A program made the translations under genes and the position numbers. This document shows, piece after piece, positions 1-7,027 of a stretch of DNA of 10,784 bases (position 1 is the first letter of the stretch; every line of letters starts with the position of its first letter). The stretch covers positions 1-10,784 of the forward strand of contig JAGKWW010000073.1 of assembly GCA_021151665.1 (NCBI GenBank), given 5' to 3'. Origin of the DNA: Flavobacteriaceae bacterium. Its GTDB lineage: Bacteria > Bacteroidota > Bacteroidia > Flavobacteriales > Flavobacteriaceae. The notes beneath the pieces were generated by a model, which saw only the letters and a list, made by a program, of their open reading frames with translations, was not told where the DNA came from and searched no databases.

Positions 1-2073
1 GCATTGGCGCTAATGTGCCTTTCGGTACTGTCGGCCCAGTCGGTTCAATCGCCTTCCAAAGAAATTACGGCCAACTTTAAGCTGGACAATTCCGGCCGGC
101 CATCGTATACCGTTTCCTTTAACGGCCGTCCCGTGGTAGAGGAAAGCCACATGGGTTTTTTGCTGAAAGACCTTCCTGCGTTTAATACAGGCTTTAAGGT
201 TGTCAATACAAAAGCAGCGGTGGTAAACGATAGCTGGAAACCAGTGCTTGGCGAAGTGGCTACCATCCAAAACAAATACAACGAGCTTACCGTATCGCTC
301 CGCCAGGAGAGTACCGGCTGGTTACTTAATATCATCTTCCGTGTGTTTGATGAAGGTGTGGCATTCCGATACGAATTTCCTGCGCAGGACAACCTGAAGT
401 ATTTTATCGTTTCAGACGAAACTACCGAATTCGACCTGGTGGCCGATCATAAGGCATTTTGGATTCCCGGTGATTTTGACAGCCAGGAATATGTTTATAA
501 CGAAACAAAGCTATCGGGTGTAGATAACGAGAAGCTGAACCTTAACAACGGTGTTGCGGTGAAAAGTATCAACGGCCGCTATCTGGTGCAATCACCACTC
601 ATGATGAAATCTGCCGATGGGCTATATATCAACCTTTTTGAGGCGGCGTGCGTTAACTATCCTGTAATGCACCTTAACCTTGACAGAACTGCCTACAAAC
701 TGACGTCGCAACTGGTACCCGATGCCGTAGGCAACAAAGCTTACCTTCACGCGCCGGCTGTTACACCATGGCGCACGATTATGGTAAGCAATGACGCTCG
801 CGAGATATTGGGGCAGAAAATGGTTTTGAACCTCAACGAACCTTCTAAAATAGATGATACTTCCTGGATCAAGCCCATGAAATATGTAGGTATCTGGTGG
901 GAAATGCACGTGGGTAAATCTACATGGGATTATAGCGGCACGCAGGATGCCTCGCAAAAGAAACCTGCTGCTCGCAAGCCTCACGGAGCTACTACCGAAA
1001 ATGCAAAACGTTATATTGACTTCGCTAAAAAACACGGCTTCGACGGAATCCTTATTGAAGGATGGAACGTGGGCTGGGAAGACTGGTTTGGCAACTGGAA
1101 GGAAGATGTATTTGATTTTGTTACGCCATATCCGGATTTCAACACCAAAGAAGTTACAGATTATGCCAGAAAAAATGGCATAAAAATGATCATGCATAAC
1201 GAAACTTCAGGGTCAGTTTCCAATTACGAACGCCGGCTTGACAGGGCGCTGAAGTATATGAAAGACTACGGATATACTGCGGTGAAGACAGGTTACGTAG
1301 GCAAGATTATTCCGCGCGGCGAGTTTCACGACGGGCAGAGCATGGTAAACCATTTTAACTACGTGCCGCAGCGCGCTGCCGAGTACAAGATCATGGTTAA
1401 CTCACACGAGTCTTCGCGCCCTACCGGTGTACACCGCACATGGCCAAATTACGTAGCTGCCGAGGCTGCCCGGGGCAATGAGTTCAATGGATGGAGCGAA
1501 GGTAACCCCCCTGCGCATGAAACTATCCTTCCGTTTACCCGCTTCCTTGGTGGGCCGATGGATTACACACCCGGTATCTTCGAAATCAAGATGAACGTGT
1601 ACGACCCTTCTAAAACCGAGCAGGTCCATACCACACTGGCGAAACAACTGGCGCTTTATGTGGTGTTGTACAGCCCGATACAAATGGCGGCAGACCTTCC
1701 TGAAAATTACGAGAAATACCCGGATGCGTTCCAATTCATTAAAGATGTTGCGGCAGACTGGGATGATACTAAAATACTGGAAGCCGAGCCGGGCGATTAC
1801 ATCACTACTGCACGTAAAGCAAAGGGTACCGAGAACTGGTTTGTGGGCGCCATTACCGATGAGAATGCACGAACCGCAAACTTTTCACTTGATTTTCTGA
1901 CTCCCGGAAAAAAATACAAGGCAGTAATTTACCACGATGGAAAGGATGCACACTGGCAGAAGAACCCAATCAACTACGAAATAAAAACAATGGATGTCAC
2001 CTCAAAAACTAAGCTTAGCCTTAAATTGGCAGCGGGTGGGGGTGCGGCTATTAGCATTATTCCTGTAAAATAG
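1..2073 (+). CDS. GH97 family alpha-glucosidase, SusB-like, inverting type (5' end outside the window)
   Basis: Exported glycoside hydrolase predicted to cleave alpha-glucosidic bonds at the non-reducing end with inversion. The reading frame is open to base 1 and the first visible residues are the hydrophobic part of a signal peptide ending near LSAQS, so only a short N-terminal piece is missing. Residues are numbered from the TTG at base 4. Residues about 20-275 form the GH97 N-terminal beta-sandwich, 280-590 the catalytic barrel and the remainder the C-terminal beta domain. Glutamates E400 (HNETSGS), E469 (NSHESSRPTG) and E493 (ARGNEFN) are spaced 69 and 24 residues apart, exactly as SusB catalytic residues E439, E508 and E532. 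E487 falls where SusB has a calcium ligand. The VKTGYVG strand has Gly where retaining GH97 alpha-galactosidases carry their Asp nucleophile. It lies 3 bases before the GH43-type gene, so they are surely co-transcribed. The family call is firm; the exact substrate is inferred. Confidence 0.93.
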   Translation, partial: ALALMCLSVLSAQSVQSPSKEITANFKLDNSGRPSYTVSFNGRPVVEESHMGFLLKDLPAFNTGFKVVNTKAAVVNDSWKPVLGEVATIQNKYNELTVSLRQESTGWLLNIIFRVFDEGVAFRYEFPAQDNLKYFIVSDETTEFDLVADHKAFWIPGDFDSQEYVYNETKLSGVDNEKLNLNNGVAVKSINGRYLVQSPLMMKSADGLYINLFEAACVNYPVMHLNLDRTAYKLTSQLVPDAVGNKAYLHAPAVTPWRTIMVSNDAREILGQKMVLNLNEPSKIDDTSWIKPMKYVGIWWEMHVGKSTWDYSGTQDASQKKPAARKPHGATTENAKRYIDFAKKHGFDGILIEGWNVGWEDWFGNWKEDVFDFVTPYPDFNTKEVTDYARKNGIKMIMHNETSGSVSNYERRLDRALKYMKDYGYTAVKTGYVGKIIPRGEFHDGQSMVNHFNYVPQRAAEYKIMVNSHESSRPTGVHRTWPNYVAAEAARGNEFNGWSEGNPPAHETILPFTRFLGGPMDYTPGIFEIKMNVYDPSKTEQVHTTLAKQLALYVVLYSPIQMAADLPENYEKYPDAFQFIKDVAADWDDTKILEAEPGDYITTARKAKGTENWFVGAITDENARTANFSLDFLTPGKKYKAVIYHDGKDAHWQKNPINYEIKTMDVTSKTKLSLKLAAGGGAAISIIPVK

Positions 2074-2076
2074 CCA

Positions 2077-3834
2077 ATGAAGAGGTTTGTCGCCATAGTA
2101 ATGATTATGCTTTTGCAGGCGGGTTACAGCCAGCAGAAAACGTATTGCAACCCCATCAACATTGATTACGGGTATTGCCCCATACCCAATTTTGTAACGC
2201 AGGGCAAGCATCGCGCCACAGCTGATCCTGTAATCACTTTCTTTAAGGGCAAATACTACCTGTTCTCTACCAACCAATGGGGCTATTGGCATAGCGACAA
2301 TATGCTCGACTGGAAGTTTATTCCGCGTAAATTCTTAAGGCCGGAGCACAAGGTGTATGATGAATTGTGTGCGCCATCGGTATCGTTTGTGAACGATACG
2401 CTGTTAGTGCTGGGTTCCACCCATACCAAAGAATTTCCGATATGGATGAGCACGAAACCTGAAGGTGACAACTGGAAAGAGCTGGTGCACAAATTTGAGG
2501 CCGGCGCGTGGGATCCGTACATTTTCTGGGACAAGGAAAAAGATGAGGTGTATCTGTATTATGGTTCCAGTAATATGTATCCGTTATACGGCGTCAAGCT
2601 CAACCGGAAGACCTTTCAGCCGGAGGGTGAAGTGATACCCGTACTCGCTTTGAACGATGACGAGCACGGCTGGGAACGGTTTGGGGAGCATAACGACAAT
2701 GTCTTCCTTCAGCCTTTTACCGAAGGGGCATTTATGACCAAATACAACGGAAAATACTACCTGCAATACGGAGCGCCGGGAACCGAATTCAGCGGGTATG
2801 CCGATGGGGTGTATGTGGGAACGGGGCCGCTTGGGCCCTTTGAATACCAGCCGCATAACCCGTTTTCGTACAAGCCGGGCGGTTTCGCCAGAGGGGCGGG
2901 GCACGGCGGTACATACCAGGATGCCAACGGCGATTACTGGCATGTATCTACCATAGTAATTTCCACCAAAAATAACTTTGAAAGGCGCATAGGGATCTGG
3001 CCTGCCGGATTTGACCGCGATGGCGTAATGTATTCTAACACTGCCTATGGCGATTACCCGACGTGGCTTCCGGCGGAAAAGAAAAACCATACCGGCCTTA
3101 CCTCGTTTACCGGCTGGATGCTGCTCAACTATAATAAGCCGGTACAAGTGTCTTCTACGCTCGGAGGTTTCGCGCCTAACTTTGCTACCGATGAAGATAT
3201 AAAGACGTACTGGTCGGCCAAAAGCGGCAATAAAGGCGAATATATCATTAGCGACCTTGGCGAGAAAAGTACGATCAATGCGATCCAGATCAATTATGCT
3301 GACCAGGATGTGGAACTAATGGGTAAGCCATCCTCTACAACCGGGCACAAGTATATCATCTACGGTTCGGTGGATGGGAGGAAGTGGAACGTGATTGTAG
3401 ATAAGAGTAAGAATACCACTGACGTTCCGCATGATTATATCGAATTGCAAAAGCCTGCAACGGCACGGTATATCAAGCTGGAAAATATTGCCATGCCTAC
3501 CGGGAAATTCGCGATAAGCGGACTTCGTATATTTGGCAAAGGCAGTAGCGAAAAACCGGGTGCCGTGCAAAACTTCGTTCCGTTACGGGCCGAGCCGCGC
3601 CGCAAAGGCGAACGCCGGAATGTATGGTTCAAATGGCAGCAGGAACCTGGTGCAGATGGCTATGTGATCTATTTCGGCAAGTCGGCCGATAAGCTGTACG
3701 GATCGATTATGGTTTACGGCAAAAACGAATACTATTTTAACGGCCTTGACCGTACCGACGCGTATTATTTCGCCATCGAGGCCTTCAACGCCGATGGGAT
3801 AGGACCGCGAAGTGAGATTAAAAAATCGGAATAA
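2077..3834 (+). CDS. Exported GH43-type glycosidase with discoidin (F5/8 C) and fibronectin III domains
   Basis: Predicted five-bladed beta-propeller glycosidase of clan GH-F. A signal peptide covers about residues 1-19 (cut near GYSQ), with no lipobox. The propeller spans about 25-340. The three expected GH43 carboxylates are visible: D50 in TADPVITF (general base), D146 in GAWDPYIF (pKa modulator) and E216 in FTEGAFMT (general acid). H276 in GHGGTYQD matches the histidine near the bound metal in this fold. Residues about 354-488 form an F5/8 type C domain, probably carbohydrate-binding, and about 493-582 a fibronectin III domain. There is no type IX secretion C-terminal domain, so periplasmic or outer-membrane-associated action is likely. 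The gene starts 3 bases after the GH97 stop, which suggests translational coupling. GH43 members act on arabinosides, xylosides or galactosides; I cannot choose among them. Related propeller families remain possible. Confidence 0.82.
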   Translation: MKRFVAIVMIMLLQAGYSQQKTYCNPINIDYGYCPIPNFVTQGKHRATADPVITFFKGKYYLFSTNQWGYWHSDNMLDWKFIPRKFLRPEHKVYDELCAPSVSFVNDTLLVLGSTHTKEFPIWMSTKPEGDNWKELVHKFEAGAWDPYIFWDKEKDEVYLYYGSSNMYPLYGVKLNRKTFQPEGEVIPVLALNDDEHGWERFGEHNDNVFLQPFTEGAFMTKYNGKYYLQYGAPGTEFSGYADGVYVGTGPLGPFEYQPHNPFSYKPGGFARGAGHGGTYQDANGDYWHVSTIVISTKNNFERRIGIWPAGFDRDGVMYSNTAYGDYPTWLPAEKKNHTGLTSFTGWMLLNYNKPVQVSSTLGGFAPNFATDEDIKTYWSAKSGNKGEYIISDLGEKSTINAIQINYADQDVELMGKPSSTTGHKYIIYGSVDGRKWNVIVDKSKNTTDVPHDYIELQKPATARYIKLENIAMPTGKFAISGLRIFGKGSSEKPGAVQNFVPLRAEPRRKGERRNVWFKWQQEPGADGYVIYFGKSADKLYGSIMVYGKNEYYFNGLDRTDAYYFAIEAFNADGIGPRSEIKKSE

Positions 3835-3877
3835 GCAAACATCAAATTTCTAAATATTCACTTAACTAACACATTCT

Positions 3878-5539
3878 ATGAGTTCAGAACAAACAAAAAC
3901 CAATTACCCCGCGCTGTATACGCTTATTACGGTGTTCTTTTTCTGGGGCTTTATTGGTGCATCAAACGGGGTATTCATCCCTTTTTGCAAAGCCAAGTTC
4001 GGGCTTGACCAGTTTCAGAGCCAGCTGATCGACTTTGCTTTTTACGGTGCCTACTATATGGGGGCGCTACTGTTATTCGTATTTAGCACCATGATACGGA
4101 AGGATATCCTCAATTCGTGGGGATTTAAAAAAGGTATTATAAACGGATTGCTTATCAGTACGGTAGGCGCAGTAGCGATGATATTTGCCGTGAAATCCGG
4201 TAACTATCTTATGATACTCGGCGCCCTGTTTATTGTAGCGCTCGGCTTTTCGCTGCAGCAAACGTCGGCACAGCCTTTCGCGGCATCGCTTGGCGAGCCT
4301 CATACGGCTTCTAACAGGCTTAATCTTGCAGGGGGTATCAATTCATTGGGTACTACGATTGGGCCAATTGTGGTTTCTATAGCGCTGTTTGGCGTTGCGG
4401 CGGGTGTTAACATCGAAGAGTTTGCGAAACGACCTGAGTCGCTTGACATGATGGAAATTCTCTATATGTTCGTTGGAGGGCTTTTTATTGTGGCAGCAGG
4501 CCTTTTCTTCTTTTCGAAGAAATTGCCTTCCGGAAAAATAGATTCTGTTTTTGAAGCCGCTAAAAAAGCAATGAACCTTCTTCTTGTAATTACATTTATA
4601 CTAATTGCAATATTCGCCTATATATTCTCGAGATATGAAGACCCTGAGTTTATCACGCGCTTCCTTGAGAACCATGAAAAAGATTACCTTGGGCTTGGCC
4701 TTACCGTGAGCACGCTCTTTGTGATAGTATTCGGACTTCTGTACGCCAATGTTGCCGCAAGGAAAAGCCCGGAAGGGTGGGGGGCAATGCGCTATCCCCA
4801 ATTGGTATTGGGTATGCTTGCCATCTTCACTTATGTGGGGGTAGAGGTTACTATACAAAGTAACCTGGGTGAACTTTTAGGTACAGAGCCTTTCGGCAAA
4901 TTGACAGGTTCAGCTATTGCGCCCTTCATATCGATGTACTGGGGCAGCCTAATGATCGGCCGTTGGGCGGGGGCTATCTCGGTGTTTAATCCGTCGAATT
5001 CTGTTCGTAAAATATTGCTTATCGTAATACCTTACGTAGCATTTGGAGTAGTGCTTGCCGCCAATGCCATCTCGGGTCAGGATGTAACGCCACTTTATGC
5101 TTACGCCGGCGTGATCATAATCCAGATTGCAGGCTTTTTCCTTGGGCAGGACCGCCCGGCTAAAACCCTTATGATCTTCGGATTGCTGGGTATGGCAGCT
5201 ATGGTCGTAGGATTGTTGACAGAAGGTACTATTGCAATCTTTGCGTTCATGAGCGGTGGATTGTTCTGCAGTATTATGTGGCCATCCATTTTTGCACTGG
5301 CAATTGCCGGCATTGGTAAATACACCTCACAGGGATCGGCGTTCCTTGTAATGATGATCCTTGGCGGAGGTATCATCCCGCCGCTGCAGGGTAAAATAGC
5401 TGATATTATTGGCATACATAATTCTTACTTTATACCGGTTCTTTGTTTTGGCTACCTTGCATTCTACGGGTGGAAGGTGATCAGGATATTAAGAGAGCAG
5501 GGTATCGCACACGAAGTGGAGATGGGTGCAGGACACTAA
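3878..5539 (+). CDS. FucP-like MFS sugar permease with about 14 membrane helices
   Basis: Inner-membrane sugar importer of the major facilitator superfamily, FHS/FucP branch. Hallmarks are FFFWGF in helix 1, ALGFSLQQTSAQPF followed by SNRLNLAGGINSLG, YVGVEV, YWGSLMIGR, and a C-terminal stretch FCSIMWPSIFALAI...GSAFLVMMILGGGI that matches E. coli FucP closely. At 553 residues it is much longer than FucP (438). The extra length includes two additional hydrophobic segments (about 232-252 and 272-295) between the two six-helix halves, giving about 14 helices. Aligned by eye to FucP, the proton-coupling residues D46 and E135 are replaced by G31 and Q128. It follows the GH43-type gene after 43 bases with no visible terminator, so it is probably in the same operon and imports a sugar freed by the two hydrolases. 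The substrate is unknown; fucose should not be assumed. Confidence 0.88.
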   Translation: MSSEQTKTNYPALYTLITVFFFWGFIGASNGVFIPFCKAKFGLDQFQSQLIDFAFYGAYYMGALLLFVFSTMIRKDILNSWGFKKGIINGLLISTVGAVAMIFAVKSGNYLMILGALFIVALGFSLQQTSAQPFAASLGEPHTASNRLNLAGGINSLGTTIGPIVVSIALFGVAAGVNIEEFAKRPESLDMMEILYMFVGGLFIVAAGLFFFSKKLPSGKIDSVFEAAKKAMNLLLVITFILIAIFAYIFSRYEDPEFITRFLENHEKDYLGLGLTVSTLFVIVFGLLYANVAARKSPEGWGAMRYPQLVLGMLAIFTYVGVEVTIQSNLGELLGTEPFGKLTGSAIAPFISMYWGSLMIGRWAGAISVFNPSNSVRKILLIVIPYVAFGVVLAANAISGQDVTPLYAYAGVIIIQIAGFFLGQDRPAKTLMIFGLLGMAAMVVGLLTEGTIAIFAFMSGGLFCSIMWPSIFALAIAGIGKYTSQGSAFLVMMILGGGIIPPLQGKIADIIGIHNSYFIPVLCFGYLAFYGWKVIRILREQGIAHEVEMGAGH

Positions 5540-5560
5540 TCAACACTTTAAATAAAGTTT

Positions 5561-5585
5561 AAAACCGGCCCAAGCCGGTTTTTTA
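5561..5585 (+). terminator. Rho-independent terminator after the permease gene
   Basis: A perfect 9-base-pair stem (AAAACCGGC paired with GCCGGTTTT) has a CCAA loop and runs directly into a T-rich tract. It begins about 20 bases after the permease stop codon and before the next lipoprotein gene, so it ends the sugar-utilisation transcript and makes the lipoprotein a separate unit. Confidence 0.9.
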
Positions 5586-5619
5586 TTTGCTAAAATTGTA
5601 ACTTTACAAAAAACACAAC

Positions 5620-6027
5620 ATGAAAAAACTACTGATTATCGCTGCGGCTTTATCGCTTACTACTATTTCCTGTGGAAAAAAAGAGGGCAATAGTGAGATG
5701 GAAAAACCTTCGGACTCTCTTGCCACGCCGGTTGATAATACGGCAGCTGCGTATGACACGCTATCTGCTGAAGCCCAGGAGGTACGCGCTGATGTTACAG
5801 TAACGGTAGATGGCAAAGTTACAGGGATTACCCAGGGAAAGGACGGCCAGACGGCTGAGCTGACCGATGACAGTGGCAAGAAATATTACGCCACCATCAG
5901 CATCCCAAACCTGAAAGACCCTAAACAATACCGCGCCGTAAAAGTCGGCGACCGGATAATTGTAAAAGGAGACTCCTGGAAGATGGAAGACGGCCTGCAC
6001 ATTAAGGTTACCGAGATAAAGGAATAA
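5620..6027 (+). CDS. Small lipoprotein with a probable OB-fold (tRNA_anti-like) domain
   Basis: Predicted lipoprotein of 135 residues, function unknown. Residues 1-18 are a type II signal peptide with the lipid-modified cysteine at C18 (TTISC). A low-complexity Ser/Thr/Ala-rich linker follows to about residue 55. The rest, about 58-133, reads as alternating beta strands (VTVTVDGKV, AELTDDSGKKYYATI, VKVGDRIIVKGD, LHIKVTEI), the pattern of small OB-fold proteins often labelled tRNA_anti-like in Bacteroidota. The fold call is by eye and no binding residues are evident. It stands alone between two terminators. The leader contains TAACTTTA (5599-5606), one mismatch from the TAnnTTTG -7 box, but no well-placed -33 element, so the promoter is uncertain. 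The neighbouring - strand lipoprotein is convergent and not obviously related. Confidence 0.8.
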   Translation: MKKLLIIAAALSLTTISCGKKEGNSEMEKPSDSLATPVDNTAAAYDTLSAEAQEVRADVTVTVDGKVTGITQGKDGQTAELTDDSGKKYYATISIPNLKDPKQYRAVKVGDRIIVKGDSWKMEDGLHIKVTEIKE

Positions 6028-6028
6028 A

Positions 6029-6053
6029 AAATGGCGGTTTTTAACCGCCATTT
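6029..6053. terminator. Bidirectional terminator between convergent lipoprotein genes
   Basis: A perfect 11-base-pair stem (AAATGGCGGTT paired with AACCGCCATTT) with a TTT loop sits 1 base after the + strand stop and 5 bases after the - strand stop. Read on the - strand it is followed by six Ts, a strong terminator. Read on the + strand the tail is TTTAATTATT, which is weaker but usable. Confidence 0.9.
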
Positions 6054-6058
6054 AATTA

Positions 6059-6652
6059 TTAGTAATTTGCCCTTCGATAGTTAAGCTCACTGCGGATATT
6101 TTCAATCTCCTGCAGTTTCTCTTTTTGTAAGATAGGGTTTTGTTCAGGAATACTGTTTATTTCTTTCAGGTTTTTAGCAAGTAATTCGTCGGAAATGGTG
6201 TTAAACTCTTCAGGAGTTACTACGCCCGAGCGATATGCTGCTCTCATCAGTGATGGAATATTCTCCATATTTACCATGTTAGACTGCAATTGCCTCATTT
6301 CCTGTACTAGGAATTTTATATCACTTACAGGCAGATCCTGAAACTTTTCTTCCTTAAATAGTTCGTAGGCGGTAACTTCAAATAGGTTATTGTAGAAGTC
6401 TGTCTGACCATACCTGATTTTGTAGTTCCTTAAGACTGCCATATACGCGGCCGGGTTTCCGGCAGCCTCATTAATGCTTTCAATAAAATTGATATTCTGC
6501 GGTATCTGCCCGGGTTCGCGGTCATGCGCAGCCATCGTCTTCGCAGAAAAATCTATTCCTCCGTCAGCACTTTTACCGTCTGTAGCGTTATTGCTGCAAG
6601 CTGTCATAGCGGTTACTGTAACTGCTATGGCAAGAAAATTATACAGTTTCAT
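6059..6652 (-). CDS. Putative lipoprotein, helical, function unknown
   Basis: Hypothetical lipoprotein of 197 residues that I do not recognise beyond its export signal. Residues 1-19 form a type II signal peptide with C19 (MTAC) as the lipidation site, followed by a polar Asn/Ser/Gly-rich tether to about residue 33. The rest is strongly predicted helical and charged: LFEVTAYELFKEEKF, SDIKFLVQEMRQLQSNM, TPEEFNTISDELLAKNL and a C-terminal KEKLQEIENIRSELNYRR that could form a coiled coil. No catalytic motif is visible and there is no cysteine after C19. The ATG lies 11 bases after the stop of the Cys-rich exported protein, so the two are most likely one operon, and the bidirectional hairpin ends it. 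Confidence 0.82.
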   Translation of the reverse strand: MKLYNFLAIAVTVTAMTACSNNATDGKSADGGIDFSAKTMAAHDREPGQIPQNINFIESINEAAGNPAAYMAVLRNYKIRYGQTDFYNNLFEVTAYELFKEEKFQDLPVSDIKFLVQEMRQLQSNMVNMENIPSLMRAAYRSGVVTPEEFNTISDELLAKNLKEINSIPEQNPILQKEKLQEIENIRSELNYRRANY

Positions 6653-6663
6653 CGCGGATCGAT

Positions 6664-6936
6664 TTAAGATGACTGGCGGCAGCAGCCACCCTGAGCCTGT
6701 GTACCGGTTATTTGTACGTTCCTTACGGCTTTCCAGACACCTTCACTTTTTACGTAATAAGTTATTGCGGCGCGGGGAGCCGGGCTTCCGCTGCAGCATT
6801 CCTGTCCGGCGCTTACAGTGTAATATGTAATCCCTGTCTCGTGCTTGCCGCACTCACAGTTTACAGGTTGGGGATTTTGGGGCATTGCCGTTGTAGTAAC
6901 CCCAAGTAATCCGAGAGAAAGAATGAATTTTTTCAT
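6664..6936 (-). CDS. Small exported Cys-rich protein with paired cysteines, unknown function
   Basis: Hypothetical 90-residue exported protein. Residues 1 to about 20 are a type I signal peptide (MKKF, then a Leu/Gly/Thr core). The mature part has six cysteines, all in close pairs: C27-x-C29, C47-C48 and C85-C86, with H32 beside the first pair. This arrangement suits either disulfides or binding of a soft metal; nothing in the sequence decides which. Two segments resemble each other (GITYYTVSAG at 35-44 and AITYYVKSEG at 57-66), so the fold may be two copies of a beta unit. It has the AT-rich leader typical of Bacteroidota and is followed 11 bases on by a lipoprotein gene, which suggests a joint envelope role. 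No family recognised. Confidence 0.72.
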   Translation of the reverse strand: MKKFILSLGLLGVTTTAMPQNPQPVNCECGKHETGITYYTVSAGQECCSGSPAPRAAITYYVKSEGVWKAVRNVQITGTQAQGGCCRQSS

Positions 6937-6967
6937 ATAATAATTTTTAAAGTTTGTATAAAATTAA

Positions 6968-6975
6968 CAAAATTA
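6968..6975 (-). promoter_or_regulatory. Candidate Bacteroidota -7 promoter box for the Cys-rich protein/lipoprotein pair
   Basis: On the - strand this reads TAATTTTG, an exact match to the Bacteroidota -7 consensus TAnnTTTG, 31 bases upstream of the ATG, in a 91-base AT-rich gap. I could not find a matching TTG -33 element at the usual distance, so the assignment rests on one box and its position. Confidence 0.4.
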
Positions 6976-7027
6976 TTAATCGTAAAAGTTAAGTTGTTGT
7001 TAAATAAGGGTTTACGGTTTTATGTTG

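Noticed and set aside
4..6. TTG at base 4 as the true start of the GH97 gene
   Set aside because: The frame is open to the window edge and the signal peptide lacks its positively charged N-terminus, so the real start is upstream.
1..2073. Retaining GH97 alpha-galactosidase
   Set aside because: The inverting glutamates are present at SusB spacing and the position of the retaining Asp nucleophile is Gly.
5586..5606. Full promoter TTTG...TAACTTTA before the OB-fold lipoprotein
   Set aside because: The TTTG is only 9 bases from the -7-like box, far closer than the spacing used in Bacteroidota, and the -7 box has one mismatch. It is mentioned in the gene entry only.
6474..6830. Open reading frame on the + strand over the Cys-rich protein and lipoprotein genes
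   Set aside because: It overlaps two - strand genes with clear export signals and gives a basic, low-complexity product with no recognisable features.
6980..7016. Inverted repeat CGTAAA...TTTACG downstream of creD as a possible terminator
   Set aside because: Six-base arms separated by more than 20 bases with no T tract; too weak to call.
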